DNA of 64,000 nucleotides from Acidobacteriota bacterium. Its GTDB lineage: Bacteria > Acidobacteriota > Terriglobia > Bryobacterales > Bryobacteraceae. The notes beneath the pieces were generated by a model. That model was given only the letters and a program-made list of their open reading frames with translations. It made no database searches and was not told the DNA's origin. Shown one piece after another: positions 52,406 through 61,230 of this stretch (position 1 is its first letter; each line of letters begins with the position of its first letter). Where the stretch lies: the NCBI GenBank assembly GCA_025353165.1, contig JANXRE010000136.1:62001-126000 (forward strand), in the 5' to 3' direction. A program made the translations under genes and the position numbers.

Positions 52406-53322
52406 CTTTCCAAAAAGCAGCGGTACTGGGCACCGGACAAATGGGTCCCGGCATCGCCTCGACCATCGCCCTGGGCGGTGTTCCCGTGACGATTCTCGGA
52501 AGGACCGCCGATTCGGCGCGCCAGGGTTTAAGCATGGCACGCAAGGCGATCCTCTCGCTTGAAGAGAACGGGCTCACGCCCACCGCACGCGCCAACTGGG
52601 CGCTTGAACACCTGGACGAATCCACCGAATTCGAAAAAGCCTTCGCGACGTGCGACCTGGTCATTGAATCGACTCCGGAGGACATGGCCTTCAAGCAGGA
52701 TCTGTTCCGCCGGATGGACGCCATCGTAAAACCGGATGCCGTGCTCGCTTCCAACACCTCGGGGTTGAGCATCACCGCAATCGCATCGGCGGTGAACCGG
52801 CCGGAGCGAGTGCTCACTACGCACTTCTGGAATCCGCCCCACCTGATGCCGCTGGTCGAGATCGTGCGCGGCGAAAAGACGGACCCCGCGGTGGCGATCC
52901 GGCTGCGCGATTTTCTGCGTTCCTGCGGTAAGGTCCCGGTGCTGGTGAAGAAGGACCGTCCGGGCCAGTTGGGAAATCGCCTGCAGATGGCGCTCGTGCG
53001 CGAGGCCATGTTTATCGTGCAGGAGGGAATCGCCGACGTCGCGGACGTCGACCTCGCCGCGCGCACCGGCTTCGGTCTGCGGCTGCCGGCGTACGGGATC
53101 TTCGAGCACGCCGACAACGTCGGCCTGCCCATGGTGGGCTCCATCGTCGATTACGTTTCGAAGGATCTGTGCAACCAGACCGGCGTGCCCGGGATCCTGC
53201 GCGAGAAGATCGAGGCGGGGGCCAGCTTCTACGATTGGAAAGCTCGCGACATCGGCGCCATGCGCGCACGCCGCGATGCCTTCCTGCTCGATTTCCTGAA
53301 GCGCTACACGCCGGGTTGGTAG
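52402..53322 (+). CDS. 3-hydroxyacyl-CoA dehydrogenase-family protein
   Basis: 306 residues: Rossmann domain VLGTGQMGPGIASTIALGGV, ESTPEDMAFKQDLFRRMDAI, SNTSGLSITAIA and a HFWNPPHLMPLVEIVRG block with catalytic His; C-terminal dimer domain (GNRLQMALVREAMFIVQEGI). Resembles monofunctional FadB-type dehydrogenases or L-carnitine/gulonate dehydrogenases; substrate open. Coupled to the cupin-like gene by a 4-bp overlap. Confidence 0.9.
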   Translation: MTFQKAAVLGTGQMGPGIASTIALGGVPVTILGRTADSARQGLSMARKAILSLEENGLTPTARANWALEHLDESTEFEKAFATCDLVIESTPEDMAFKQDLFRRMDAIVKPDAVLASNTSGLSITAIASAVNRPERVLTTHFWNPPHLMPLVEIVRGEKTDPAVAIRLRDFLRSCGKVPVLVKKDRPGQLGNRLQMALVREAMFIVQEGIADVADVDLAARTGFGLRLPAYGIFEHADNVGLPMVGSIVDYVSKDLCNQTGVPGILREKIEAGASFYDWKARDIGAMRARRDAFLLDFLKRYTPGW

Positions 53323-53325
53323 GCC

Positions 53326-54798
53326 CTACCAGCTCATCGCGAGCTCGACCAGCGTTCGCACGGGAATCCCGCTCGCGCCTTTCGCGGCCCAAGGCTTCCC
53401 ATCGTCGTACGAAGCCGTGCCGGCGATGTCGAGATGAATCCACGGGGTGTCCTCGGCAAATTCCTTGAGGAAGTACGCCGCGGTGATCGCTCCGCCCCAG
53501 CGCCCGCCGATGTTGGCGATATCGGCGAACGGCGATTTCAGAAGCTCCCGAAACTCATCGTCCACGGGAAACGGCCACATCTTTTCGCCCGCTGTTTTTG
53601 CAAAAGAAAGGAATCTGTCTTCGAAAGTAGAATTATTCGAAAACACGCCGGTGTAAATGTGTCCGAGAGCTACCACGCAAGCGCCCGTCAGCGTCGCGGC
53701 GTCCACCAGGTGCGTGCAGCCCTGCCGCTTCGCGTAAGTGATCGCGTCGTTCAGAATCAGCCGCCCCTCGGCGTCGGTGTTCAACACCTCGACGGTCTTG
53801 CCGGAAAGCGAGGTCACGATATCGCCGGGACGCATGGCCGCGCCGCCCGGCATATTCTCCACGGTCGGGATGAAGGCGGTGACGGGAATCCGCGGCTTCA
53901 ACTGCGCCAGGGCCCGCATGGTTCCGATCATGGCCGCGCCCCCGCACATGTCGTACTTCATCTTGTCCATGTTTTCGGCGGACTTGATCGAGATGCCGCC
54001 GGTATCGAACGTGACGCCCTTGCCCACCAGGCCGAGGTGATCCTGGGAAGCGGGCTCGTTCGCGGGCCGGTAGCGGAGAATGATCAGCGCCGGCGGGCGG
54101 ACGCTGCCGGCGGCGACGGCGAGAAGCGAACCCATGCCAATCTCGCGCATCTGCTCCTGGTCCAGGACCTCGCACTGGAGGCCCTGCTCCGCGGCCATGT
54201 CCCGCGCGCGTTGCGCCAACTCCTGCGGACCCAGCACGTTGGGCGGTTCGGTGGCGACATCGCGCGTGAAATTCGCCGACTCGGCGATAATCCGGCCGCG
54301 CTCCAACGCGGCTTCGATGGCATGCCCGTCGCTGCTTGGCGACACCACGATCAACGCCTCAATTGGCTTCGTTTCGTCTTTGGTGCGGTACCGGGTGGGC
54401 TCCCATTCTCCAAGTACCGCGCCCTCGGCCGCCGCCTTCCCCTGTTCGGGCGTCGCGTCGGGCAGATAGAGCGCAAAGGAGGCATTCTTGCGGGCCGCCC
54501 GAATGGCCGCGCCAGTGGCCCGGCTCAACAGCGCGTCGTCGAACTTGTCCGCCGGGCCAGCGCCCACCACCAGCAGGCGCTTCGCCTTCAGGCCCTGCGG
54601 CCGGTGCAGTAGCGCGGTTTCGTACGCTTTACCGGAGAACTCGCCGGAGGCATAAATCTCGTCCAGCCAGCCGCCGGTCGCCTGGTTCAGGCCGGCCAGA
54701 TGGGCGGCCAGCGGCTGCTCCTTTTTCTCGGGCGCGAAGGCGATGAGAACGTCGGCTTCAACCGTTTCAATGGACGCGGAAGAGAATGAGATTCGCAT
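53326..54798 (-). CDS. pepA: Leucyl aminopeptidase (M17)
   Basis: Cytosolic dizinc aminopeptidase, 490 residues. Metal and catalytic residues lie in LVGKGVTFDTGGISIKSAENM (Lys, Asp), MKYDMCGGAAMIGTM (Asp) and the M17 signature NTDAEGRL (Asp, Glu, Arg). In PepA of E. coli the family also binds DNA; that is not predictable here. ATG 54798, 12 bp after smpB on the same strand. Stop lies 3 bp from that of the convergent dehydrogenase. Confidence 0.96.
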   Translation of the reverse strand: MRISFSSASIETVEADVLIAFAPEKKEQPLAAHLAGLNQATGGWLDEIYASGEFSGKAYETALLHRPQGLKAKRLLVVGAGPADKFDDALLSRATGAAIRAARKNASFALYLPDATPEQGKAAAEGAVLGEWEPTRYRTKDETKPIEALIVVSPSSDGHAIEAALERGRIIAESANFTRDVATEPPNVLGPQELAQRARDMAAEQGLQCEVLDQEQMREIGMGSLLAVAAGSVRPPALIILRYRPANEPASQDHLGLVGKGVTFDTGGISIKSAENMDKMKYDMCGGAAMIGTMRALAQLKPRIPVTAFIPTVENMPGGAAMRPGDIVTSLSGKTVEVLNTDAEGRLILNDAITYAKRQGCTHLVDAATLTGACVVALGHIYTGVFSNNSTFEDRFLSFAKTAGEKMWPFPVDDEFRELLKSPFADIANIGGRWGGAITAAYFLKEFAEDTPWIHLDIAGTASYDDGKPWAAKGASGIPVRTLVELAMSW

Positions 54799-54809
54799 GG
54801 TTTGTCGGT

Positions 54810-55280
54810 TTACTCTCGCTGGTGGCGTGCGATGGCGGCGCGCACCTCAGCCTCGGTCTCGCGCTTGCGCTCGGACTCCCGCTTGTCGTGCAGTTTCTTG
54901 CCTTTACCGACCGCCAATTCGCATTTCACGAGGCCGTCTTTCAAGTAGATCTTCGTCGGGATGACGGTCAGCCCTTTCTCCTGTGTTTTCTTCGCCAGCT
55001 TGTCGATTTCGGCGCGGTGCAGCAGCAGCTTGCGGCGGCGCACCGGCTCGTGATTCTGCCGGTTGCCGTGCGAATACTGGCTGAAATGGGCGTTCACCAG
55101 CCACGCCTCGTTGTTCAACACCTCGGCGTAGGCTTCCTTCAGCTGTATCTTTGCCTCCCGGGCGGCCTTCACCTCGGTGCCGGTCAACACGATGCCCGCC
55201 TCGACCCGGTCGGAGAGGTGGTAATTGTGCCCCGCCTGCCGGTTGTCGCTGAGGATCTTGACCTTGATGTCCGTCGGCAT
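54810..55280 (-). CDS. smpB: SsrA-binding protein
   Basis: Partner of tmRNA in trans-translation; 156 residues. OB-barrel landmarks [47 protein letters not shown] and [13 protein letters not shown], then the basic, disordered C-terminal tail ([21 protein letters not shown]) that enters the ribosomal mRNA channel. Its RNA partner gene is also in the window (13423-13773). Same strand as pepA downstream. Confidence 0.98.
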   Translation of the reverse strand: MPTDIKVKILSDNRQAGHNYHLSDRVEAGIVLTGTEVKAAREAKIQLKEAYAEVLNNEAWLVNAHFSQYSHGNRQNHEPVRRRKLLLHRAEIDKLAKKTQEKGLTVIPTKIYLKDGLVKCELAVGKGKKLHDKRESERKRETEAEVRAAIARHQRE

Positions 55281-55399
55281 TTTGTCCTACACGCTTCCAA
55301 GCCAGGGAACGTCACTTGTTATGTGGTGTCCCGAACTTCGAGGGTCCACCGTGTGGCGGGCAACACCAGTGTAGCACGCCATGTTCGGAACTTAAATCG

Positions 55400-57739
55400 A
55401 TGCGCAGCAATCATTTACGTACTTTCCTGGCGTCTCTCCTGACCCTCTTTCTCATTGCTCCGCCCATCCAGGCGAAGGACAAGAAAGCGGAGAAGTCTTA
55501 CAAGGCCGGCCTGGAGGCTGAGGCTCGGAAAAGCTGGGACGAGGCGCTGGAACTGTACGAGAGAGCCGCCGCGACCGATCCCGTGGACGCCCGCTTCATG
55601 ATGGGAGTCCAGCGCAGCCGCTTCCAGGCGGGGGCGGTACACGTCGACGGGGGCAGGAAACTCCGCAAGGAGGGACAGCTCGATGCCGCGCTGGCTGAGT
55701 TTCAAAACGCCATCGCTAAGGACCCCTCCTCCGCGATCGCGTTGCAGGAGTGGAAGCGCACGGCGGAGATGCTGGAGCGGGAAAAGAAGACCGGCAAGGT
55801 GGACGATCCGGACCGCGGGCTGACACCCGCCGAGAAGTCGCAGAAAGAAGGGCAGCAGCGTCTGGATTCGATGCTTCCGCCGCCCGAGCTGAAGCCCATC
55901 ACCCGGGTGATCTCCAACCTGAAGATGAACAATCAGCCGCCAAAGGTGTTGTTCGACACGGTAGGCAAGCTGGCGGGGATCAACGTCGTGTTCGACCCGG
56001 CGTACCAAAGCCAGGGCAAGATGTTCAACATCGACCTCAATAATTCGTCTCTGGAGCAGGCGCTCGATTACCTGGGTGTGCTCACCAAGACGTTCTGGAA
56101 GCCGATCTCGGGGAATACCATCTTTGTGACGGAAGACAACGTCACGAAACGGCGGGATTACGAAGATAACGTCGTCAAGGTGTTTTATATCAAGAACGCG
56201 ACCAGCGTTCAGGAATTCCAGGAAATCGCGACCGCGGTCCGCAGCCTGGTCGAAATCCGCCGGGTGTTTACCTACAACGCGCAGAAGGCCGTTGTCATGC
56301 GCGGCACGGTGGACCAGATCGCGCTGGCTGAGAAGGTGATCAACGATCTGGACAAGCCCAAGGGCGAGGTGGTGGTGGAAATCATTGTCATGGAAGCGAA
56401 CAGTTCCCGAACGAAGGACCTGGCCGCGGCGATCATGTCCGGCGGGTCTCCGGGACTCAACCTGCCGCTCCAGTTTACGCCGCGGAATCCGGTCCTGTCC
56501 GGCACCCCGCCACCGGCAACCACCGGGGGAGGCACTACGACACCGGCCGCTACCACGAGTACGGCGGTTTCCCTGCAACAGCTGGGGCATGTTTCCACCA
56601 ACGACTTCTCCACCACGCTGCCGGGCGCTCTGTTGAAACTTCTTGTATCCGACACGCGGTCGAAAGTGTTGCAGCACCCGTCGGTGCGCGCGTCCGACGG
56701 GCAAAAAGTCACGCTGAGGATCGGCGATAAGATCCCTTACGCGACCGGCAGCTTCCAGCCCGGCTTCGGCGGGGTCGGCGCGGGCATCAGCCCGCTGGTG
56801 AGCACGCAGTTCAGCTTCGCCGAGGTGGGAGTCAACGTGGACATCACGCCCCAGATCCATGGAACCGACGAAGTGACCTTGAAGATGGCGGTCGAGGTTT
56901 CGCAGGTCCGATCCAACGTGGAGATCGGCGGTGTCAGCCAGCCGATTATCGGGCAGCGGAAGACCGAGACGGAACTCCGGATGCGCGAGGGGGAAGTGAA
57001 CATACTAGGCGGGCTGTCGCAGAATCAGTACACAAAGAGCTTATCGGGAATTCCCGGACTCGTGGATGTGCCGGTGCTCGGCGCGCTGATGGGGAGCCAG
57101 CATACCAGCCGGGAAATTGGGGAACTGCTAATCGCGGTGATTCCGCACATCGTGCGCACCCCCGGTTACACGGCGGAGAACCTGAAGGGCGTGTTCGCGG
57201 GGACCGATCAGGTGCCGCACGTCAGCTATGCGCCAAAACCCGAGACCGACATCGTCCCGCCGCCGGCGGAGAAGGTCGTGCCGGCTAATCCGGCGCCGGC
57301 GGCCGCTCCCGCGGCGCAGACGCTGCCCCGGCTCTCATTCATTCCGCCCGCCACCCAAAGCGGTGTCGGGAATAAGATCGCGCTCACGCTCCAGGTCGAT
57401 AGCGTCACCGATCTCTCGTCGCTGGCGCCGATCCGGATCAAGTTCGATCCGAGAGTGCTTCGCCTGGACGACATCGTTCCGGGGAGCTTCCTGGCCAGCG
57501 ACGGCCAGCAGGCGACGGTGGCCAAGGACATACGCAACGATACCGGAGAAGCAACCCTCAGTGTCTCCCGGGTCGCCGGCACGCAGGGCGTCAACGGGTC
57601 TGGACCGCTGGCGACCTTTTCCTTCTCGGCAATCTCGAAAGGCAACGGGGCAGTGATGCTGACGGAATTCGGATTGAAGAACTCGCAGAATAGTCCGATC
57701 ACCATCGCGCCGCCCCAGGTCGCCGTCACTATTCAGTAA
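55400..57739 (+). CDS. Secretin with C-terminal cohesin domain (type II secretion/pilus-like)
   Basis: 779 residues. Signal peptide (MRSNHLRTFLASLLTLFLIA, PPIQAK); TPR region about 30-115; an STN/secretin N-domain about 170-300 (LFDTVGKLAGINVVFDPAYQ); secretin domain about 330-605 with DVDITPQIH-like NVDITPQIHGTDEVTLKMAVE and VPVLGALMGSQHTSREIGELLIAVIPHIV. A Pro/Ala linker joins a final about 130-residue cohesin-like beta domain (IALTLQVDSVTDLSSLAPIR, VRLDD...SFLASD, GSGPLATFSFSAIS). Start ATG 55400 gives the signal peptide. Two pseudopilin genes follow at 2 bp and by overlap. Confidence 0.9.
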   Translation: MRSNHLRTFLASLLTLFLIAPPIQAKDKKAEKSYKAGLEAEARKSWDEALELYERAAATDPVDARFMMGVQRSRFQAGAVHVDGGRKLRKEGQLDAALAEFQNAIAKDPSSAIALQEWKRTAEMLEREKKTGKVDDPDRGLTPAEKSQKEGQQRLDSMLPPPELKPITRVISNLKMNNQPPKVLFDTVGKLAGINVVFDPAYQSQGKMFNIDLNNSSLEQALDYLGVLTKTFWKPISGNTIFVTEDNVTKRRDYEDNVVKVFYIKNATSVQEFQEIATAVRSLVEIRRVFTYNAQKAVVMRGTVDQIALAEKVINDLDKPKGEVVVEIIVMEANSSRTKDLAAAIMSGGSPGLNLPLQFTPRNPVLSGTPPPATTGGGTTTPAATTSTAVSLQQLGHVSTNDFSTTLPGALLKLLVSDTRSKVLQHPSVRASDGQKVTLRIGDKIPYATGSFQPGFGGVGAGISPLVSTQFSFAEVGVNVDITPQIHGTDEVTLKMAVEVSQVRSNVEIGGVSQPIIGQRKTETELRMREGEVNILGGLSQNQYTKSLSGIPGLVDVPVLGALMGSQHTSREIGELLIAVIPHIVRTPGYTAENLKGVFAGTDQVPHVSYAPKPETDIVPPPAEKVVPANPAPAAAPAAQTLPRLSFIPPATQSGVGNKIALTLQVDSVTDLSSLAPIRIKFDPRVLRLDDIVPGSFLASDGQQATVAKDIRNDTGEATLSVSRVAGTQGVNGSGPLATFSFSAISKGNGAVMLTEFGLKNSQNSPITIAPPQVAVTIQ

Positions 57740-57741
57740 TT

Positions 57742-58206
57742 ATGAAAAGGCGATCGGAACGCGGATTCACCCTGGTTGAAATGGTCGTGGCGTTCACGAT
57801 CCTCGCGCTGCTGTGCACGATGGCGGTCCCGCTGGCCCGCTACAAAGTGAAGCGCGACAAGGAGCGCGACCTGCGCTGGGCGCTGCACGAGGTGCGAAAC
57901 GCGATCGATAAGTACAAGGACGATGCCGACGCGGGGAAACTCGCGCCGGGCAAGATCGAAAGTTACAACTACCCCGAGAGCCTGGAGCAACTGGTCGAAG
58001 GCGTGAAGGCCGCGGGGAAGGTCGACGTGAAGCTGAAATACTTGCGCCGCGTTCCCAAGGATCCCATGACCAACTCCACGGACTGGGGTAAACGGAGCAT
58101 GCAGGACGATCCGAAATCGACGAGTTATGGCGGGCAAAATGTCTTCGACGTTTTTTCGAAGAGCACCAACACAGGAAGCGATGGCACGCCCTACACGGAG
58201 TGGTAA
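57742..58206 (+). CDS. GspG-like pseudopilin 1
   Basis: 154 residues. Type IV pilin leader MKRRSERGFTLVEMVVAFTI (cleavage after Gly, Phe first, Glu5) and a hydrophobic N-helix. The C-terminus GSDGTPYTEW resembles the calcium loop end of GspG. Two bases after the secretin stop. Expected to polymerise in the inner membrane as a piston of a secretion system. Confidence 0.92.
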   Translation: MKRRSERGFTLVEMVVAFTILALLCTMAVPLARYKVKRDKERDLRWALHEVRNAIDKYKDDADAGKLAPGKIESYNYPESLEQLVEGVKAAGKVDVKLKYLRRVPKDPMTNSTDWGKRSMQDDPKSTSYGGQNVFDVFSKSTNTGSDGTPYTEW

Positions 58207-58585
58207 TCGCGGATTCACGCTGATCGAGCTGATGATCGTCATGGCGATCATGGGGATCATCATTTCGATGGCGGTCCCGATCTATCAGAAGTCGATCATC
58301 CGCTCGAAGGAGAGCGTGCTCAAGCAGAACCTGTTCACGCTGCGCCAAGTGATCGACGAGTACACCTACGACAAGCAGAAAGCACCGCAATCGCTGCAGG
58401 ATATCGTCCAGCAGGGCTATCTGCGGGGGATCCCGGTGGATCCGATGACCGGAACGGACAGTTCGTGGCGGATCATCATGGAAGACGCGATGAACTCCAC
58501 CAGCCAGAACGAGCCGGGAATATTCGACGTGCGCAGCGGGTCCGAGTCCAAGAGCCTGGAAGGCACTCCGTACTCCGACTGGTAG
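58181..58585 (+). CDS. GspG-like pseudopilin 2
   Basis: 134 residues from ATG 58181, overlapping the first pseudopilin by 26 bp. Leader RGFTLIELMIVMAIMGIIIS with Glu5; C-terminus GTPYSDW parallels its neighbour. Upstream in-frame codons from 58127 precede the leader only and are rejected. Two related pseudopilins with one secretin form a minimal cluster; ATPase and platform genes are not in the window. Confidence 0.93.
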   Translation: MARPTRSGNRGFTLIELMIVMAIMGIIISMAVPIYQKSIIRSKESVLKQNLFTLRQVIDEYTYDKQKAPQSLQDIVQQGYLRGIPVDPMTGTDSSWRIIMEDAMNSTSQNEPGIFDVRSGSESKSLEGTPYSDW

Positions 58586-58615
58586 CGTGGCACACGCACT
58601 CGTGCGCAGTGCCGC
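58586..58615. repeat. REP-like palindrome, copy 2
   Basis: CGTGGCACACGCACTCGTGC continuing GCAGTGCCGC; relative of 51022-51049. Begins 1 bp after the second pseudopilin stop, so it could also act at the transcript's 3' end. Confidence 0.6.
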
Positions 58616-58724
58616 AAGCTTTTCCCACAGGCGGCGACTCTGCATGGGCGGTCCTGGAACATCCCACACGAGTAATTTTCGGGACGCGCCGGTCCAGGGG
58701 CGAGCAGTGGCATAAGATGAGATT

Positions 58725-59006
58725 GTGCCGGAACTCAGCCGATTTTTCGGCATCGTAATTAGACTGTTCTCGGAACCCGGTTCGCCTCACCACGGGCCTC
58801 ATTTCCATGCCTATTATCAGGACCAAGTGGCAGTCGTCGGGATCGACCCAGTGGATATGCTCGCCGGCGGGCTCCCTCAAAGGCAGCGGCGTCTCGTCGA
58901 AGTTCTCCGGTTTCTCCGGTTGACAGGTCGCGTTTGTTGTCGGCCTCGTCCAACGTGGGATCGCGTATTTACACCAAGGCGCCGATCCTGTAGATCCAGG
59001 CGGTGA
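58725..59006 (+). pseudogene. DUF4160 protein, truncated
   Basis: GTG 58725 encodes PELSRFFGIVIRLFSEPGSP, then HHGPHFHAYYQDQVAVVGID, the DUF4160 core with the PxxHFHxxY motif. From about residue 55 the sequence turns into a low-complexity basic stretch unlike the family C-terminus (LVLEWxxLHxxEL), so a frameshift or recombination has occurred. DUF4160 genes are normally paired with DUF2442 in a TA-like unit; no DUF2442 is seen. Confidence 0.65.
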
Positions 59007-59280
59007 TCGGATGCCAGCGTCCCCGCCTGATTAAATTAATCGGCATTTTCCAGAGCCGTGCTCTGGCCTCACGAGCCCCATAATGGGAACACTATCAAGG
59101 ATGCCCCATTAGAGACATCGGAACCGCAGTCTCGTTCCGGATAGCCGGTATGGTAGAACCGGAAAGAGTGAGCGAGACCATGCCAGCTTACTCTATAATT
59201 TCGGTCCACTTGGGCGTGAGACGGTTCCAGGTTGGCGCTCGTCCTGCCTCATTTAGCCGAGAGCTGGCGGAACCTGTGAC
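59007..59280. other. Intergenic region
   Basis: No gene recognised. A perfect hairpin CCAGAGC-CGT-GCTCTGG lies at 59050-59066, and CCCCATAATGGG is a second small dyad just after it. No T-tract. Confidence 0.5.
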
Positions 59281-61230
59281 TCATCGCGGACAGGAGAGGA
59301 TCAGGGCCTCATTCCGCACGCGATCGCTGGTGGCGATCGGAATGGCATATCGCGCAGTGTCCGCTCCCGCCTCCACGCGATGCTTGTGTTCATGCCGCTG
59401 GCCGGATTGCGTCCATACGTGCGTGATCTCCAGCGCGGAAGAGCCCAGTGCCGCGCTGGTTGCGCTCAGCCGAATGTCGTCCAGGGCCAGGCCGCACAGG
59501 CGGTAGCGCACCCACACAGTCTTCGTGCCGGGCGGCAACGATGGGACCGCGCGATCCACTTCGGGCCAGCGCAGCAGACGATCGATGCGGTCGCCGTCGC
59601 GCCACTTCACCGTGGGCCGGTAGGTCCACAAAGGCATGAACGGACCGTCTGGCGCGACGGACCACTCGATGACGGCCGACGGATCGGGGCACGGCGGAAA
59701 TGGGTGCGAGGCGGTGCGGACCTCCGCGGTGAGCTTGTCCGGCGCCAGGCCGTCGCGAATGTCGAGGAAGCGGCCTCCGGCGGTGAAACCGTTGCGGGCC
59801 TGAAGCTCGAACAGCAGCGTGGCCGCGCCGTTCGCTTTTGGACGCACGAAGCTCTGGCCGCTTTCTTCGATGTATTCGGCGTTTGAAAGTTTTGCCGCGC
59901 GCGGGGCCGTCAGCGGATGCCGCTCCTCCTTTGGCCCGGCCGAGTAGAGGAGGTTGTTGTCGCCCGTTTGCAGGTCGGGCAACGTTCGGGGGTTTAGTTG
60001 AAAGCGAGTGGTGACGCGCAGACGCGCGATTGCGCCGCCGTTGCGGGTGAGGCGGAGAAGGTAGCCATAGGTTCCACTCACCGCCGTGCGACGGCCGTGC
60101 TCCGAACGGGTGAGGGTGGCCGCTTCGGTTTTCCATGCGCCGGAATAGGGGCCGGCGGCGCGGCCGGCTTCGCTCCACGTGCGGCCGTTATCGACTGACG
60201 TGGCGGCGGTCAGACTCTGGCCTTTCGCCAGTTGCAGGCGCATTTCGGCTGAGGCATCGATGATCACGTATGGACTGGGCATGTCGATTACGATCTCCGC
60301 GGGTGCGCCGGCGAGGTCCGGCTCGTACTCAATCCGGCCCGTGGCCCATAGCCGCGCGTCCTTCTGACTGCGCGGTCCATCTGCGGTGCGGATGCCGTAT
60401 TGCGCGATTTCTTGCGGGAATTCGCTCCACGTCTTTCCGTCGAACTTGTACGGCAAGTAATAGAGCTCTGGTTCCTCCGGCTGGTAATACCGGATGATGC
60501 GCTCGCCAGGACGCAGCACGTAATCCATGGCATGTCCCAGCGAATAGCGGCGCCCGGAGTACAGACGGTTGTCCGAGGCCGTGGTGAACAACTCGGCGAG
60601 GTCGCCGATGGCCGCTTCGCCCACGTCGGCCGGATACCATGGCGGATCGACCAGCGCCGCGTTCACCTCGCGCGGCGATTTCAGACGGCTGGTGAGGACG
60701 GTGGCGTTCCGCTCGATGTCGCGCACCGACGCCACGACCGATTGCCGGGGCGGGCCGTCGCCGAGCGTGGTGTAGCCCATCATGTCGGAATCGTAGTAGT
60801 GGTAAGCGCCGTCGTAGAACACTTCGGCGACGGTATGGCCGGTGAGAAACCAGACGCGCGAATCCTCGAAGCCCGCGGCGTCGAACATTGCTTCCAGCAG
60901 CGGCGCGATGTGATAGCAGAGGCCGAAGCCGTAACTGTTGAGGAGCTTCAACGCATCGAGCACTTCGCCTTTAGGCTCCTCATAGGTCCAGCCCGCGATG
61001 TGATACCAATAGCCCGGGCGAACGAACCGGCCGTCGGTGAGAAAGAAGCGCCAGATCGCTTCGGCCTTCTCGCCCGGCGTTCGAGCGTTGGCGCAGATGG
61101 TGCGCGCGAAGCTTCGCACGTCGGTGGGATCGGGTTGACCTTCCTTCAATACCCGGGGCGAGTAAACTTGCGCCGGCAGCGGCGGGGTCAGCGCGAGTAA
61201 GAGCGCCAGCTTAGCGATCGATGAGGGCAT
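59281..61230 (-). CDS. Secreted transglutaminase-like protein
   Basis: 649 residues with signal peptide (MPSSIAKLALLLALTPPLPA). Residues about 35-155 form a transglutaminase-like fold with a candidate triad Cys105 (GFGLCYH), His132 (TGHTVAEVFY) and Asp147 (YHYYDSD). The rest is mostly beta: two or three domains that may bind carbohydrate (LWATGRIEYEPDLAGAPAEI; DLQTGDNNLLYSAGPKEERH). Its start overlaps the stop of the esterase gene upstream by 20 bp, indicating one operon. Could be a peptidase or amidase acting on cell-wall or plant material; substrate unknown. Confidence 0.8.
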   Translation of the reverse strand: MPSSIAKLALLLALTPPLPAQVYSPRVLKEGQPDPTDVRSFARTICANARTPGEKAEAIWRFFLTDGRFVRPGYWYHIAGWTYEEPKGEVLDALKLLNSYGFGLCYHIAPLLEAMFDAAGFEDSRVWFLTGHTVAEVFYDGAYHYYDSDMMGYTTLGDGPPRQSVVASVRDIERNATVLTSRLKSPREVNAALVDPPWYPADVGEAAIGDLAELFTTASDNRLYSGRRYSLGHAMDYVLRPGERIIRYYQPEEPELYYLPYKFDGKTWSEFPQEIAQYGIRTADGPRSQKDARLWATGRIEYEPDLAGAPAEIVIDMPSPYVIIDASAEMRLQLAKGQSLTAATSVDNGRTWSEAGRAAGPYSGAWKTEAATLTRSEHGRRTAVSGTYGYLLRLTRNGGAIARLRVTTRFQLNPRTLPDLQTGDNNLLYSAGPKEERHPLTAPRAAKLSNAEYIEESGQSFVRPKANGAATLLFELQARNGFTAGGRFLDIRDGLAPDKLTAEVRTASHPFPPCPDPSAVIEWSVAPDGPFMPLWTYRPTVKWRDGDRIDRLLRWPEVDRAVPSLPPGTKTVWVRYRLCGLALDDIRLSATSAALGSSALEITHVWTQSGQRHEHKHRVEAGADTARYAIPIATSDRVRNEALILSCPR

